A stretch of 32,959 bases of DNA from Actinomycetota bacterium. GTDB taxonomy: Bacteria; Armatimonadota; SYMT01. The stretch is taken from NCBI GenBank assembly GCA_005798285.1, contig SYKE01000264.1:1-32959 (forward strand). The letters are read 5' to 3'. The position numbers and the translations under genes are program-made. Below the pieces are notes generated by a model. It was given only the letters and a program-made list of their open reading frames with translations, searched no databases and had not been told where the DNA came from. Of this stretch, positions 24,567-32,959 are shown piece after piece; the stretch's first letter is position 1; each line of letters opens with the position of its first letter.

Positions 24567-25403
24567 TCAAGGAGCGTTGACCACCGGTTTTGCACTCGAT
24601 GCGCGGGTTGGAGAAACGTCCTCCCCGCGTCCCGCGAGGGCAATCGCTGAGGCCATCGCCGTCACGCCGCCGTACCGTGCGCTGGGATCTGCCTTGCAGG
24701 CTCTTTGAATCACCGCCGTGAGTTTCTGCGCGATCTCCGGCGAGAGGTCCGGGGGTTCAAGTCTTGCCGGCGGCTCTGCAGGCAGCGTCCCCGTCAGCAT
24801 CCGGTACAGGAGGACGCCGACCGAGTACTGATCGGAGCGAGCGTCGATCACGTGGCCGGCTCGACGCTCGGGGCTCCGATAGGCGGTTGGAGCGCTGCCG
24901 AACTCAGGTTCCAGTTCGGAAAACAGTGCGGGGATGCCGATGTCCGTCAGGCGGACTGCACCATCGCCGGGGTCTAGAACAACTGCTCCGGGATGGATGT
25001 CGCCGTGACACCAACCACACCGTTCCAGTTCTCGGATCGCACCGAGAACCGAGCCCACGATCTCTCGGGTGCGCGGGTAGGGAATGCGCGGCTGTTCATC
25101 CAGCAGAGCCTCCAACGTGGTCCCCTCGATCCACTCAAGCGCCACCAGAAAGTGGTCCTCTTCGGCTCCATAGTCGACAATCGCCGGCAGCGCCGGGTGG
25201 GAGAGGGTTGCCGCCGCTCGCAGTTTTCGCTCGAGCCGTTCCGCAAGACTGGCTCCGGGAAGCGCCGTTTGGGTGGGGAGAGGCCCGTAGTCGTATAGGA
25301 CTACTTCGCTCCCATCACTCGAGCGGGTTGCCCGAACGCAGACTGAGAAGGCGCCACGGCGGACTTCTGCATGAATCTGATACTGTGATCTGGAAACGGA
25401 CAT
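24567..25403 (-). CDS. Degenerate serine/threonine kinase-fold protein (probable pseudokinase)
   Basis: Kinase-like layout: LSHPALPAIVDYGAEEDHFLVALEWIEGTTLEALL, CHGDIHPGAVVL, VRLTDIGIPAL, APTAYRSPERRAGHVIDARSDQYSVGVLLYRMLTGTLP. The VAxK lysine and HRDxKPxN asparagine are not apparent. Start ATG 25403 (MSVSRSQYQIH) preferred. Confidence 0.8.
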   Translation of the reverse strand: MSVSRSQYQIHAEVRRGAFSVCVRATRSSDGSEVVLYDYGPLPTQTALPGASLAERLERKLRAAATLSHPALPAIVDYGAEEDHFLVALEWIEGTTLEALLDEQPRIPYPRTREIVGSVLGAIRELERCGWCHGDIHPGAVVLDPGDGAVRLTDIGIPALFSELEPEFGSAPTAYRSPERRAGHVIDARSDQYSVGVLLYRMLTGTLPAEPPARLEPPDLSPEIAQKLTAVIQRACKADPSARYGGVTAMASAIALAGRGEDVSPTRASSAKPVVNAP

Positions 25404-25446
25404 GGCGCATCCTGAAATGCGATCACTCGTGAGGGACGCAGTTCGG

Positions 25447-25461
25447 TGACAATTCATGTCA
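25447..25461. promoter_or_regulatory. Short inverted repeat in the divergent pseudokinase/SWIM intergenic region
   Basis: TGACA-ATTCA-TGTCA, perfect 5-bp arms; possible operator. Confidence 0.25.
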
Positions 25462-25644
25462 GACAATCATCTCTATCGTTCCTCCAACATCCGAGTGGCG
25501 CGCTCCAGGGGTGATTGCGCTACCTGAAGGATGACCTGTTCGACTCTTCCAACCTGCCGGGTGGCCAGGTTTTGGACGGGTCGGAACACCTGGCGACGGG
25601 GCCTTCCGGGTTCGATAGCCACCGATCGAAAGGAGTCCGCAATC

Positions 25645-27042
25645 GTGAGTACCGCGACAGTCGTTCATCGAACGCGCTACTGCACGTCGTCGGCCCTCCT
25701 TCGATCCGTGAGCGAGGGGGTGCAGGCAGTGGGACTGTTCCTCGCGACATCTGAGGGGCCGATGCACACAGTTCAGGCGCCGCTGTTCATGCGGGGCGTC
25801 GTTCGGCGGCCCCAGGCGGTGGCTGATCTGTTGTTGACCCTTTCACAGGTCGCCCGCTCCCGATTCCATTTGCCGGCCGCAATGCTTCGGCAGGTGGCCG
25901 AACACGCGGATCCAGTCATCACCTGTCACCTTGATGGGATCCGATTCGAGGCATTCTCGCAGTGCTGTGGGGTCTATGCCAGGCTGGACCTGTCCGGAGA
26001 AGAGTTGGACGGGGTCGTGGTCACTCCGGGAACGACGAACGTCGACTTCAACCCGGAACTCCGCGCAGCACTCTCGTCCATCGGCGGCGACGAGTCGCTC
26101 CGGTTGACCGTCGGTTCCCAGGGGATTGAGTTCCAGACCGATACGGCGACCATCCTGGAACGCGTGGTGGAGCTTCCGGTCCGGTGGCTAAAGGGACTCG
26201 TGGGCGCGGAGTGTTCTCAGTCCCGAATGAGTTTGCGCTGGCAGCTTAAGGCGGTCGAGGCTCGCCGGCTGCTGGCCACGGTACCGCGCGGTGGAGGACC
26301 CCGAACGAGCGCATTTCTGACGCCGGCGGGAGGCGGGCTCCGTTTCAGCCAGACGCCCCAATCGGGTGCGGTGCAAGTCGGAGGGCTGGAGCGACTTCGA
26401 CTTCTGGATCGAATCAGCCGGCACATCACCGGGCTTCGGATCTTCTCGGGCGAGGATGGGGGACCGACGGCCTGGCAGCTCTCGGTTGGGATGAGCAGGC
26501 TCGTGCTGGTCCTGAGCCCGACGGCTTCGCGAGGATTCTCGGGAGATGGGGATGGCCTGGGCGATCTCCTCGTCGAGCCGAATGGAGAAGACGTGAGCCG
26601 GGTCCTCCACTGGCTCGCTGCCCGTGGTAGCAGCACCAGTGATTTGATGCAGACCCATCTCCGGTTGTCACCTGAGGATTTGGCTGGTTGCCTGGCCCAC
26701 CTCAGTGCCAATGGCCTCATCGGTTATGATCTGGCGGACTCGGCTTATTTCCATCGGGTGCTTCCGTACGATCTCAGTCGTGTGAGCCGGCTCAATCCCC
26801 GGATCTTGGGCGCCCGGGGACTGGTCGAAGCCGGCGCCGTACGGTGGGACACCGACCAAATTGAGTCCGCGGCTGCGTGGATCCTGAGTTCCGAGGTTGA
26901 GCATCGGGTGGTGCTCGGGGAGACGGGCGATCGCTGCTCCTGTCCGTGGTGGTCGAAGCACGGGCTCGATCGGGGACCTTGCAAGCACATTCTTGCGGCG
27001 CGAATTGCAAAGGGGAGGGGTAATGGACCCGCACGAGCTTGA
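25645..27042 (+). CDS. SWIM zinc-finger domain protein
   Basis: C-terminal CSCPWWSKHGLDRGPCKHILAARIA matches CxCx(n)CxH. GTG 25645 with AAAGGAG upstream preferred over the track start 25531. Confidence 0.85.
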   Translation: MSTATVVHRTRYCTSSALLRSVSEGVQAVGLFLATSEGPMHTVQAPLFMRGVVRRPQAVADLLLTLSQVARSRFHLPAAMLRQVAEHADPVITCHLDGIRFEAFSQCCGVYARLDLSGEELDGVVVTPGTTNVDFNPELRAALSSIGGDESLRLTVGSQGIEFQTDTATILERVVELPVRWLKGLVGAECSQSRMSLRWQLKAVEARRLLATVPRGGGPRTSAFLTPAGGGLRFSQTPQSGAVQVGGLERLRLLDRISRHITGLRIFSGEDGGPTAWQLSVGMSRLVLVLSPTASRGFSGDGDGLGDLLVEPNGEDVSRVLHWLAARGSSTSDLMQTHLRLSPEDLAGCLAHLSANGLIGYDLADSAYFHRVLPYDLSRVSRLNPRILGARGLVEAGAVRWDTDQIESAAAWILSSEVEHRVVLGETGDRCSCPWWSKHGLDRGPCKHILAARIAKGRGNGPARA

Positions 27043-29851
27043 TGATGCAATTGGGACCGGCGATCGGAACCGGCTGCTGGACATCCTGATTGCCGCCGAC
27101 GAGTCGCACCGGCGTGTATGTACCGGTGTAGCAGACCGATGGGAGGAGCGCCTGAGGGTCTATTGGACGCTGCCGGAGCAGGAACAACGGGTCCAGATGC
27201 CTCGCGAGACCGCGGCATCGATCGTGTCTGGACTGCAGCTTGTCCGGATAGCAGTGGGCTCGCGGCCCCCAACGCACGCGGCATTCAACATCGACTATGC
27301 CGCCGCCGCACGTGTCCTGGCTGCGCGTCGTCCCGCGTGGCTCCAGGATTGGGTCGAGAGCGCGCTTGATCAGCTTCCGGGGTGCTGGCCCCTGGTGCGT
27401 GCCCTGGAGAGATCGGGGGCCATCCGCCGCCCACCGTTGCCCAGCTACGTCTGTGGGATGATTGCCGCCGCTCGGCCGTTGCTGTCCACCGATCCGGAAC
27501 TGCACCAGGAGTTCTGGCTGCTGTTTGAGTACGAGGGCTCCCAGGCGGCGAGCATGACCATGGCCGACTCGTTTCGGTGGAATGGCGAGACGTGGACGGA
27601 TGTCCTGTGTCGGCTCTCGGAGGAGGGGGCTCTCTCCCGCGAGCGGCTTCTCACCGCCAGCCTGGCGGCCCTGAGGAGAGACTTCCCCCAATATCGGTCC
27701 GGCTGGTTCTCCCGCTTCCACGAAGCCCTGAAACCCACGGTTGAAGAGCGTGCCGGCCGACTCTCACAGTACCTGGCGCTCCTCGCGAGCCCCATTCCGC
27801 CAACGGTCCGTTTCGCCCTGCGGGCCCTGGATGCCATCGATCGGGCGGAGAGGTTGCCAGCCGGGGAGTTGATCCGATATGTCCCGGCCGCTCTTTCCGC
27901 GAGAGAGAAAGGCACGGTCTTACTGGCGCTCAAACTATTGGGACGGGAGGTCACTCGACGGCCGGATGCCTGGCGAGGGGCGGCGACGGCCGCTCTGAAC
28001 GCCCTCGTTCACACGGCGCCCGAAGTTCACTCGGCCGTTCTGGACGTCATCGAGTCCGTCCAGTCCCCGCTCGATGCCGAGGTGATGGCGCTGCTGGTAC
28101 AACACCGAGACTTCGTGGCGCCCAGTCAACTCAAACGGCTCGACACGATTCTCCAGCGTCACGGCGCGAGTGAGACCGCTACCGTACCGTCCGGCGGAGT
28201 TCGGCTCTGCGTTGGGGAAGCCGAGCCGACGCTTCCGCCGCCCGTCGATCTGCCGTTCCATGGGGTCCCGAGGTTGGATCCGAGCCGGAAGCTGCTTCCG
28301 ATCCTCGACATCGAGGAGCTTGTCGAGGCCGCCGGCGTACTCCTGGAGCGGTGGGGGCCCCCTGAGGAGATCGAACGCGTTATGGACGGAGTCTCCCGGC
28401 TCTGTACGGTCCGACCCGACGACTACTCCCGACGCACGGCGCCGCTCAGGAAGCGTGCTCGCCAACTGGCCCGTGCAACCGAAGATGCAGGCCGTTTCCT
28501 GGGGGATCCGCAGCGCGATCTGCCGCTGCTGATGATCGCCTGGCTGGATGGCGAGGTCTCCGACCGAACGCGACCCGAAGAGATCGGGCTCGATGAGTTC
28601 ATGGGAATTCGGTTGCACGAGATAGCAATCCGGGCGGCGAAGGGAGCGTCTAAGCCGACCCTGGCCCTCCCAACGCACATCGGCGGATGGATCTGCCCGA
28701 GCACTCTTGTTTCACGCGTCCGATGCGCCGGAAGTGACATCGACCTTGCAGACGCGGTGCAGGCCCTGCTCCGATTGGCGCCCGACGGCCGTGAGCGGGC
28801 GAGGTCGGAGGCTGCGGACCTCCCCGGGGAACTGGGCGCCGCGCTGCGACACGCGCTCGGAGAATCCGGTATCGCCATCGGAGTGAGTGAAGCACTCTGG
28901 ATCGCCGCTGCGAGGTCCAGGGATCCGTTCGCCGACGACGTGGCCGTGGATCAGCGGTTTCCCGGGGGTGGACCGGACTCCGGCCTGGCAGCACGCGTTG
29001 AATTCAGCGTGGAGCACGAGCAGCACACGTACGAAGGCACGACCTATCATCATCATTCGCTGAAGGTCACTCGTACGCCGGCCATCCCCCCCGAGATCTC
29101 TCCCTACCATCCCGCTGTTCGGGTCCACGTGCGCGCCGAGCAAAGCATTCCCGTACGGCGATGGTCGGCTCTGGTCTGGCCGGGTGGGCTACACTCCTGG
29201 TTTGCTCGGGGAGCGGAAGCTCTCGGCTCAAACCTGGATTGGTGGGAGGCGCGCTGGCCCAACCGGGTCTTCCTGGAGCCTCTCGTCGATCCGGACACGC
29301 CGCTCACGGGACCGGCTCTCGCGTTGCTCTGCACCGCTTTGGGCGCCAAGAATCCTGGGGAGTCCGGCCTGGCGACCGACGTCCTGATCGCGGGGATCAC
29401 CGACGGGAGGATCGACCGCGAGCAGTTCGGCGGGAGTCTGGGATCGTACCTCAAGGATGGACTGCTGCTCGGAACGCGGGTGAGCCGGGCGCTCACTCAG
29501 GCGGCTCAATCGGGGCCGCTCCACGTGGAAGTGATCCGATCCGCTGTGGAGCGGGCCATTGTCCAGCACCCGGAGATTCGGCCGGCGGATCTGGGCGCCC
29601 TTCTCACCCTGCTGCGGGAGCTGAGTATCGCCTGCGGCGCAGCTATCGAGAGCTCGGAGGCCCGGTCGTTTCTTGGGACCGTGCTCAAGGGAAAGTCCGG
29701 AACCCTGGCTCGGCAGATCCTGGGGTTGGCTCTCGATTTGGAACGGAGAAGCGCACACCTGAGGGCCGCCCGTGAGGCCGCACTCGAAGGACGGCTTCCG
29801 CGGATGGAGCGATGGGAGAGATCGCTTGCGGCATCCGCGGAAGAGGCATGA
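27023..29851 (+). CDS. Large helical-repeat protein, probably DUF6493-like partner of SWIM proteins
   Basis: LLTASLAALRRDFPQYRSGWFSRFHEALKPTVEERAGRLSQYLALLASPIPPTVRFALRALDAID resembles, from memory, the family found beside SWIM proteins. ATG 27023 with GGGGAGGGG upstream; overlaps the SWIM stop by 20 nt. Confidence 0.65.
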   Translation: MDPHELDDAIGTGDRNRLLDILIAADESHRRVCTGVADRWEERLRVYWTLPEQEQRVQMPRETAASIVSGLQLVRIAVGSRPPTHAAFNIDYAAAARVLAARRPAWLQDWVESALDQLPGCWPLVRALERSGAIRRPPLPSYVCGMIAAARPLLSTDPELHQEFWLLFEYEGSQAASMTMADSFRWNGETWTDVLCRLSEEGALSRERLLTASLAALRRDFPQYRSGWFSRFHEALKPTVEERAGRLSQYLALLASPIPPTVRFALRALDAIDRAERLPAGELIRYVPAALSAREKGTVLLALKLLGREVTRRPDAWRGAATAALNALVHTAPEVHSAVLDVIESVQSPLDAEVMALLVQHRDFVAPSQLKRLDTILQRHGASETATVPSGGVRLCVGEAEPTLPPPVDLPFHGVPRLDPSRKLLPILDIEELVEAAGVLLERWGPPEEIERVMDGVSRLCTVRPDDYSRRTAPLRKRARQLARATEDAGRFLGDPQRDLPLLMIAWLDGEVSDRTRPEEIGLDEFMGIRLHEIAIRAAKGASKPTLALPTHIGGWICPSTLVSRVRCAGSDIDLADAVQALLRLAPDGRERARSEAADLPGELGAALRHALGESGIAIGVSEALWIAAARSRDPFADDVAVDQRFPGGGPDSGLAARVEFSVEHEQHTYEGTTYHHHSLKVTRTPAIPPEISPYHPAVRVHVRAEQSIPVRRWSALVWPGGLHSWFARGAEALGSNLDWWEARWPNRVFLEPLVDPDTPLTGPALALLCTALGAKNPGESGLATDVLIAGITDGRIDREQFGGSLGSYLKDGLLLGTRVSRALTQAAQSGPLHVEVIRSAVERAIVQHPEIRPADLGALLTLLRELSIACGAAIESSEARSFLGTVLKGKSGTLARQILGLALDLERRSAHLRAAREAALEGRLPRMERWERSLAASAEEA

Positions 29852-29853
29852 AG

Positions 29854-31086
29854 TCAGGCGGTTACCACCAACCGTGTGAACTGAATGGCAGCGTGGCCGG
29901 ACTTCCGGAACGGGCGGGGCATCGGCTGCGCGTGGCCCTTCTCGTCGATCGCACGGCAATAGATGGTGTATTCGCCCGGGGGGAGCGGCGGCAGAAGAGC
30001 GGCCCACTGTGCCTTGGTCAACCGCATCGGCCACTGTTTAGGCGCCCCAGAATCGTGAAAACCGTGGGTGCCCGGTGGTATCCGGCCGCCGGGAAGGTCT
30101 ACGCCCCAACTCGTCGGCGGGGACAAGACGTGGGCATCCACCCAGGGGGCCCCAATGAACGTGGGATCTTCGTCGGGCCACGGCTGGTTGACGGGTCGAA
30201 CCCAGGTTTGAACCCGCGACAGTCCCCCGAGGCCGCACTGTGCCCAACCCGTGATCGGGATGCTCGTGCCCGCCTTTGCTGACGCCGGCACGTCGAGCAG
30301 ACCGGCAAAGGTCTTCAGCGGGCTGTCGACGTCGTTGTTCTGCTCGCCGTAGGTGTCGTTCGCGTAGAAGAGATTCGTGAGCACCACATGGGAGAGCCAC
30401 TTGATGTTCTTGAAACCGTACGCTTCCGGGACCACCACGCGAACGGGTCCGCCCCGCTGCGGCTCCAACCATTCTCCGTTCAGCTTGTAGCAGAGAATCA
30501 CCGGCGGAAGATCAAAGGGATCCTCAAACACGCGAGAGATCGGCAGGCTGCTTCGGAACATCTGTTTCGGATCATCGTTGTGGTAGCCGTAGTAGAACAC
30601 CCTGCGGAGGTTCTCTTTCGGCTGGGTGAGCCAGAGCACCTCACGCAAGGGCACACCCTCCCAGATTCCCATCCCGAGCGGACAACCGATGTTCAGGCAG
30701 GTCATCACCTTCGGGAACCGCACCGCGTGCTTTTCTGCCAGCTTCATCAGCGCGTCGAAGTTGAACGCCGTACCCTGAGTTCGAGTCAGGGGGCGCGCGA
30801 GGGTCGCGGGGTTCGCGGAATCCGGGATCACCTCCAATTGCCAGCTCTCCCGCGTGAGACCGACCTCCCGGCGCCGCTCCTCCGACAGGCGATGTGGGAT
30901 CGGGTTTCCGCGCGACACGTCCTGAAATCGCGATTGCGGGAAAAGGTAGGGCTCCATCCGGGCCGCTGCCGCAGCCAGTTCTCGGGGCAGTTCCGCCGCC
31001 GCAGCGACTTCGCCACCTCCGGCGGCGCCGACGAGCGCGGCTGCAGCGGGGATGAACTCACGCCGGGTCAGTTTCGAAGATGCCAT
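29854..31086 (-). CDS. Sulfite-oxidase-like molybdopterin-dependent oxidoreductase with a possible Tat-type signal
   Basis: MASSKLTRREFIPAAAALVGAAGGG leader; VMTCLNIGCPLGMGIWEGVPLREVL, RGGPVRVVVPEAYGFKNIKWLSHVVL, and ITGWAQCGLGGLSRVQTWV...Mo-co dimerisation-like region. Confidence 0.83.
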   Translation of the reverse strand: MASSKLTRREFIPAAAALVGAAGGGEVAAAAELPRELAAAAARMEPYLFPQSRFQDVSRGNPIPHRLSEERRREVGLTRESWQLEVIPDSANPATLARPLTRTQGTAFNFDALMKLAEKHAVRFPKVMTCLNIGCPLGMGIWEGVPLREVLWLTQPKENLRRVFYYGYHNDDPKQMFRSSLPISRVFEDPFDLPPVILCYKLNGEWLEPQRGGPVRVVVPEAYGFKNIKWLSHVVLTNLFYANDTYGEQNNDVDSPLKTFAGLLDVPASAKAGTSIPITGWAQCGLGGLSRVQTWVRPVNQPWPDEDPTFIGAPWVDAHVLSPPTSWGVDLPGGRIPPGTHGFHDSGAPKQWPMRLTKAQWAALLPPLPPGEYTIYCRAIDEKGHAQPMPRPFRKSGHAAIQFTRLVVTA

Positions 31087-31226
31087 GAGAATTGCCTCGC
31101 AGCGGGCCGGAACATTCCGGGGATCGCTTCCGTCTTTCGACCTGTTTCCACCTCGTGACCGGTTGTTCCTGTAAATCGCATGTTCTCGAGCAAGACCAGG
31201 CTGGAAGTCAGAGGGCGCCGGGAAAT

Positions 31227-32672
31227 TCACGCTGCCGCATGGGCAGAAGCGTGCCGGAACCGGGCCCGCGTTGCGAGGGCCAGGATGGTCCCGCCGAGAA
31301 GAAGCAGGAGGAGGCCGGTGTGAGTCGGACTGAGACACGCGGCCGGTATGAAGGCGACCAGCGCGGCAGCCCGGCAAGGGCGCGGCAAGTGGATCGCTGC
31401 GCCGACGGCCGCAGCAGAACAGCCGAGCAGAACGCCGCCGACCGTTCCCAGATATTTCGACAACACGGGCGCCGCGAGGAGACCCAGGCAGAAGACACCC
31501 AGAGCCCGGATCGCCTGCGCTATGCTCTCATCGTGGGGCCGGGCGCCACCGGTGGCAAGACCCACCCCAGCGAAGAGGATAAACGCAATCGGCAGTGCGC
31601 CGAGCGCCTGGAAGAAGGCTGCGCGTCCCCCGAGGTCCGGCGGAAAGTCCAGGTCGATTTGTTGCGCCGTGACCACGTTGTTCAACCGCCATGTCAACCG
31701 TGAGCCGGCGGTCTCGGTCGGGGGGAGACTTCCGCGAATGAAGCGGACCGGCCCTCCGGAGGCAGCCTGCAGTACGAACTCTTCCGAGCGACGGCGGTCC
31801 GATCCGTGAGAGTAGGACCACTGACGCCCGCCGAGCGCACGGTAGCGCACCCGGGCTTCCTTTTGCTCTCCGGGCTGCATTTCCCGTTCCCAGAGGTACT
31901 CCCGGCCACCGGGCTTCTGCTCCACCGACTCCCCCGAGACCTGAACGGTGAGGTCTCTCACAGTCCCAGCTTCGGGAAGCGGGAAGCTGAATCGAGTCGT
32001 CGCCGCCTCAGTGCCGGAGTTTCGGAAGCGATAGCGGGCTTCGAACTCCAGGTCGAACGCTCGTCCCGGGAGGCGATGAAACGTGACCTGGACTGTGGAG
32101 CCGGCCAACGGCATCGGCTCTTCGTCCAGCCGGGTCGCCTCCCGAGAAAAGATCACGTCGCTCCCTGAGCGCCGGTAGGTATCCACCAGCCGGGTGACGT
32201 TTTCGGCTGTCGGATCCGTGAGGTACGGCGCCAGGACGCCGACCCCCTCGGCGCCGATGCGCTTCAGAAACTCCGGCGGCAGGGTGAGCGTGCGCGTGTA
32301 GGTGCGCGACACGCGGGTGGAGACGGAGGGGCCGAACTGTCGGATCGGCTGGGCATTGGGGGTGGGGTTGCTGGTGGCGGTCGTCGACTCCCGCCACTCC
32401 ATGTCTGCTCGCGCCATCCGCTCGACCATCGAGAAGACGTTCCAGCCAACGGCGAGGCCCACCCCAAGCAGCAGCCAACCGCCGGCAGTTCGCCCGAACA
32501 TCCCGAACGACTTGAGCAGAGCCGGCATCGCGTCCGGCCGGCGAAAGCCCCACGCCACACAGCCTGCGATCAGTGCGACGAACAACACACCGAGGGGCCA
32601 CACCCAGGCCGCCAGAAACGAGAGGCAGAACTGGACGCCGGCTGCCGCGGCCTTCACATACGGCTCGATCAT
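31227..32672 (-). CDS. Multi-pass membrane protein with an extracytoplasmic beta-rich domain (uncharacterised)
   Basis: N-terminal TM segments, central region TRFSFPLPEAGTVRDLTVQVSGESVEQKPGGREYLWEREMQPGEQKEARVRYRALG, and C-terminal TM cluster. Confidence 0.65.
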   Translation of the reverse strand: MIEPYVKAAAAGVQFCLSFLAAWVWPLGVLFVALIAGCVAWGFRRPDAMPALLKSFGMFGRTAGGWLLLGVGLAVGWNVFSMVERMARADMEWRESTTATSNPTPNAQPIRQFGPSVSTRVSRTYTRTLTLPPEFLKRIGAEGVGVLAPYLTDPTAENVTRLVDTYRRSGSDVIFSREATRLDEEPMPLAGSTVQVTFHRLPGRAFDLEFEARYRFRNSGTEAATTRFSFPLPEAGTVRDLTVQVSGESVEQKPGGREYLWEREMQPGEQKEARVRYRALGGRQWSYSHGSDRRRSEEFVLQAASGGPVRFIRGSLPPTETAGSRLTWRLNNVVTAQQIDLDFPPDLGGRAAFFQALGALPIAFILFAGVGLATGGARPHDESIAQAIRALGVFCLGLLAAPVLSKYLGTVGGVLLGCSAAAVGAAIHLPRPCRAAALVAFIPAACLSPTHTGLLLLLLGGTILALATRARFRHASAHAAA

Positions 32673-32843
32673 GCCCGGTTAGTGGCGCCACCTTCGGAAG
32701 AGGTTCAGACGGGCGCCGGGCGAGCCGAGAGCGTTTCGAGTGCACCGTGACTTCCGAGTAGACTACCGCTTCCCATTCGGGGACGTTGGGTTTAAGTAAG
32801 CACGCCGGGCGCTATCGTCGCTCTTACCCGAGAAAGTGGCTAG

Positions 32844-32959
32844 GAGCCTGTCCGAGATTCGAGAACGCTTTCCTGTCGCGCGCCGAAGAATAGCTCCATC
32901 AAGGCTCGCTTTTGGCTCTAGTGGGCTCGATTAGCTCGAAAAGTGCGGCAGAATCACGC
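32844..32959 (-). mobile_element. Possible insertion-sequence end with transposase C-terminus (truncated by the window edge)
   Basis: GAGCCTGTCCGAGATT (32844-32859) looks like an IS terminal repeat. A minus-strand frame ends ...VILPHFSS-stop (32931-32957), similar to some DDE transposase C-termini. Very short evidence. Confidence 0.3.

Noticed and set aside
26897-27022. N-terminal extension of the 984-aa ORF
   Set aside because: Lies within the SWIM coding end; ATG 27023 has a strong purine-rich RBS.
1-32959. CRISPR arrays, tRNA or rRNA genes, prophage structural genes
   Set aside because: No regularly spaced repeats, cloverleaf with GTTCGA-type T-arm and acceptor pairing, or phage structural motifs were recognised by eye; no tool was run.

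Overview
This is a GC-rich, densely coding bacterial window of about 33 kb. No CRISPR array, tRNA or rRNA gene was recognised. From left to right it contains: (1) a minus-strand group made of a dimethylformamidase-like protein, a PhyH-family dioxygenase and the N-terminal part of ligA. The ligA frame runs off the left edge and is missing from the ORF track. (2) A secE-nusG-rplK-rplA cluster with a near-consensus promoter. It has an in-frame TAG inside rplA, and rplJL-rpoBC do not follow it. (3) A phospho-signalling cluster: receiver-MBL hybrid, vWA protein, zinc-ribbon/FHA-FHA protein, PP2C phosphatase, Ser/Thr kinase and TPR protein. (4) A SRPBCC protein, nagA and an AMIN/amidase_3 cell-wall hydrolase. 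(5) A glycan export/glycosyltransferase locus (Wzm/Wzt-like ABC transporter plus three glycosyltransferases). (6) An HpaI-type aldolase. (7) A divergent locus with a degenerate (pseudo)kinase and a zinc-ribbon membrane protein facing a SWIM zinc-finger protein and a large DUF6493-like partner. (8) A sulfite-oxidase-like molybdoprotein, a membrane protein and a possible IS end at the right edge. The observations most worth checking are the rplA amber codon next to a 23S-like L1-binding hairpin, a candidate structured leader RNA before the vWA gene, the zinc-ribbon gene whose first CxxC lies upstream of any standard start codon and in frame with the pseudokinase, and three hairpins in the FHA-PP2C gap. 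All family calls come from reading motifs by eye; no database search was run.
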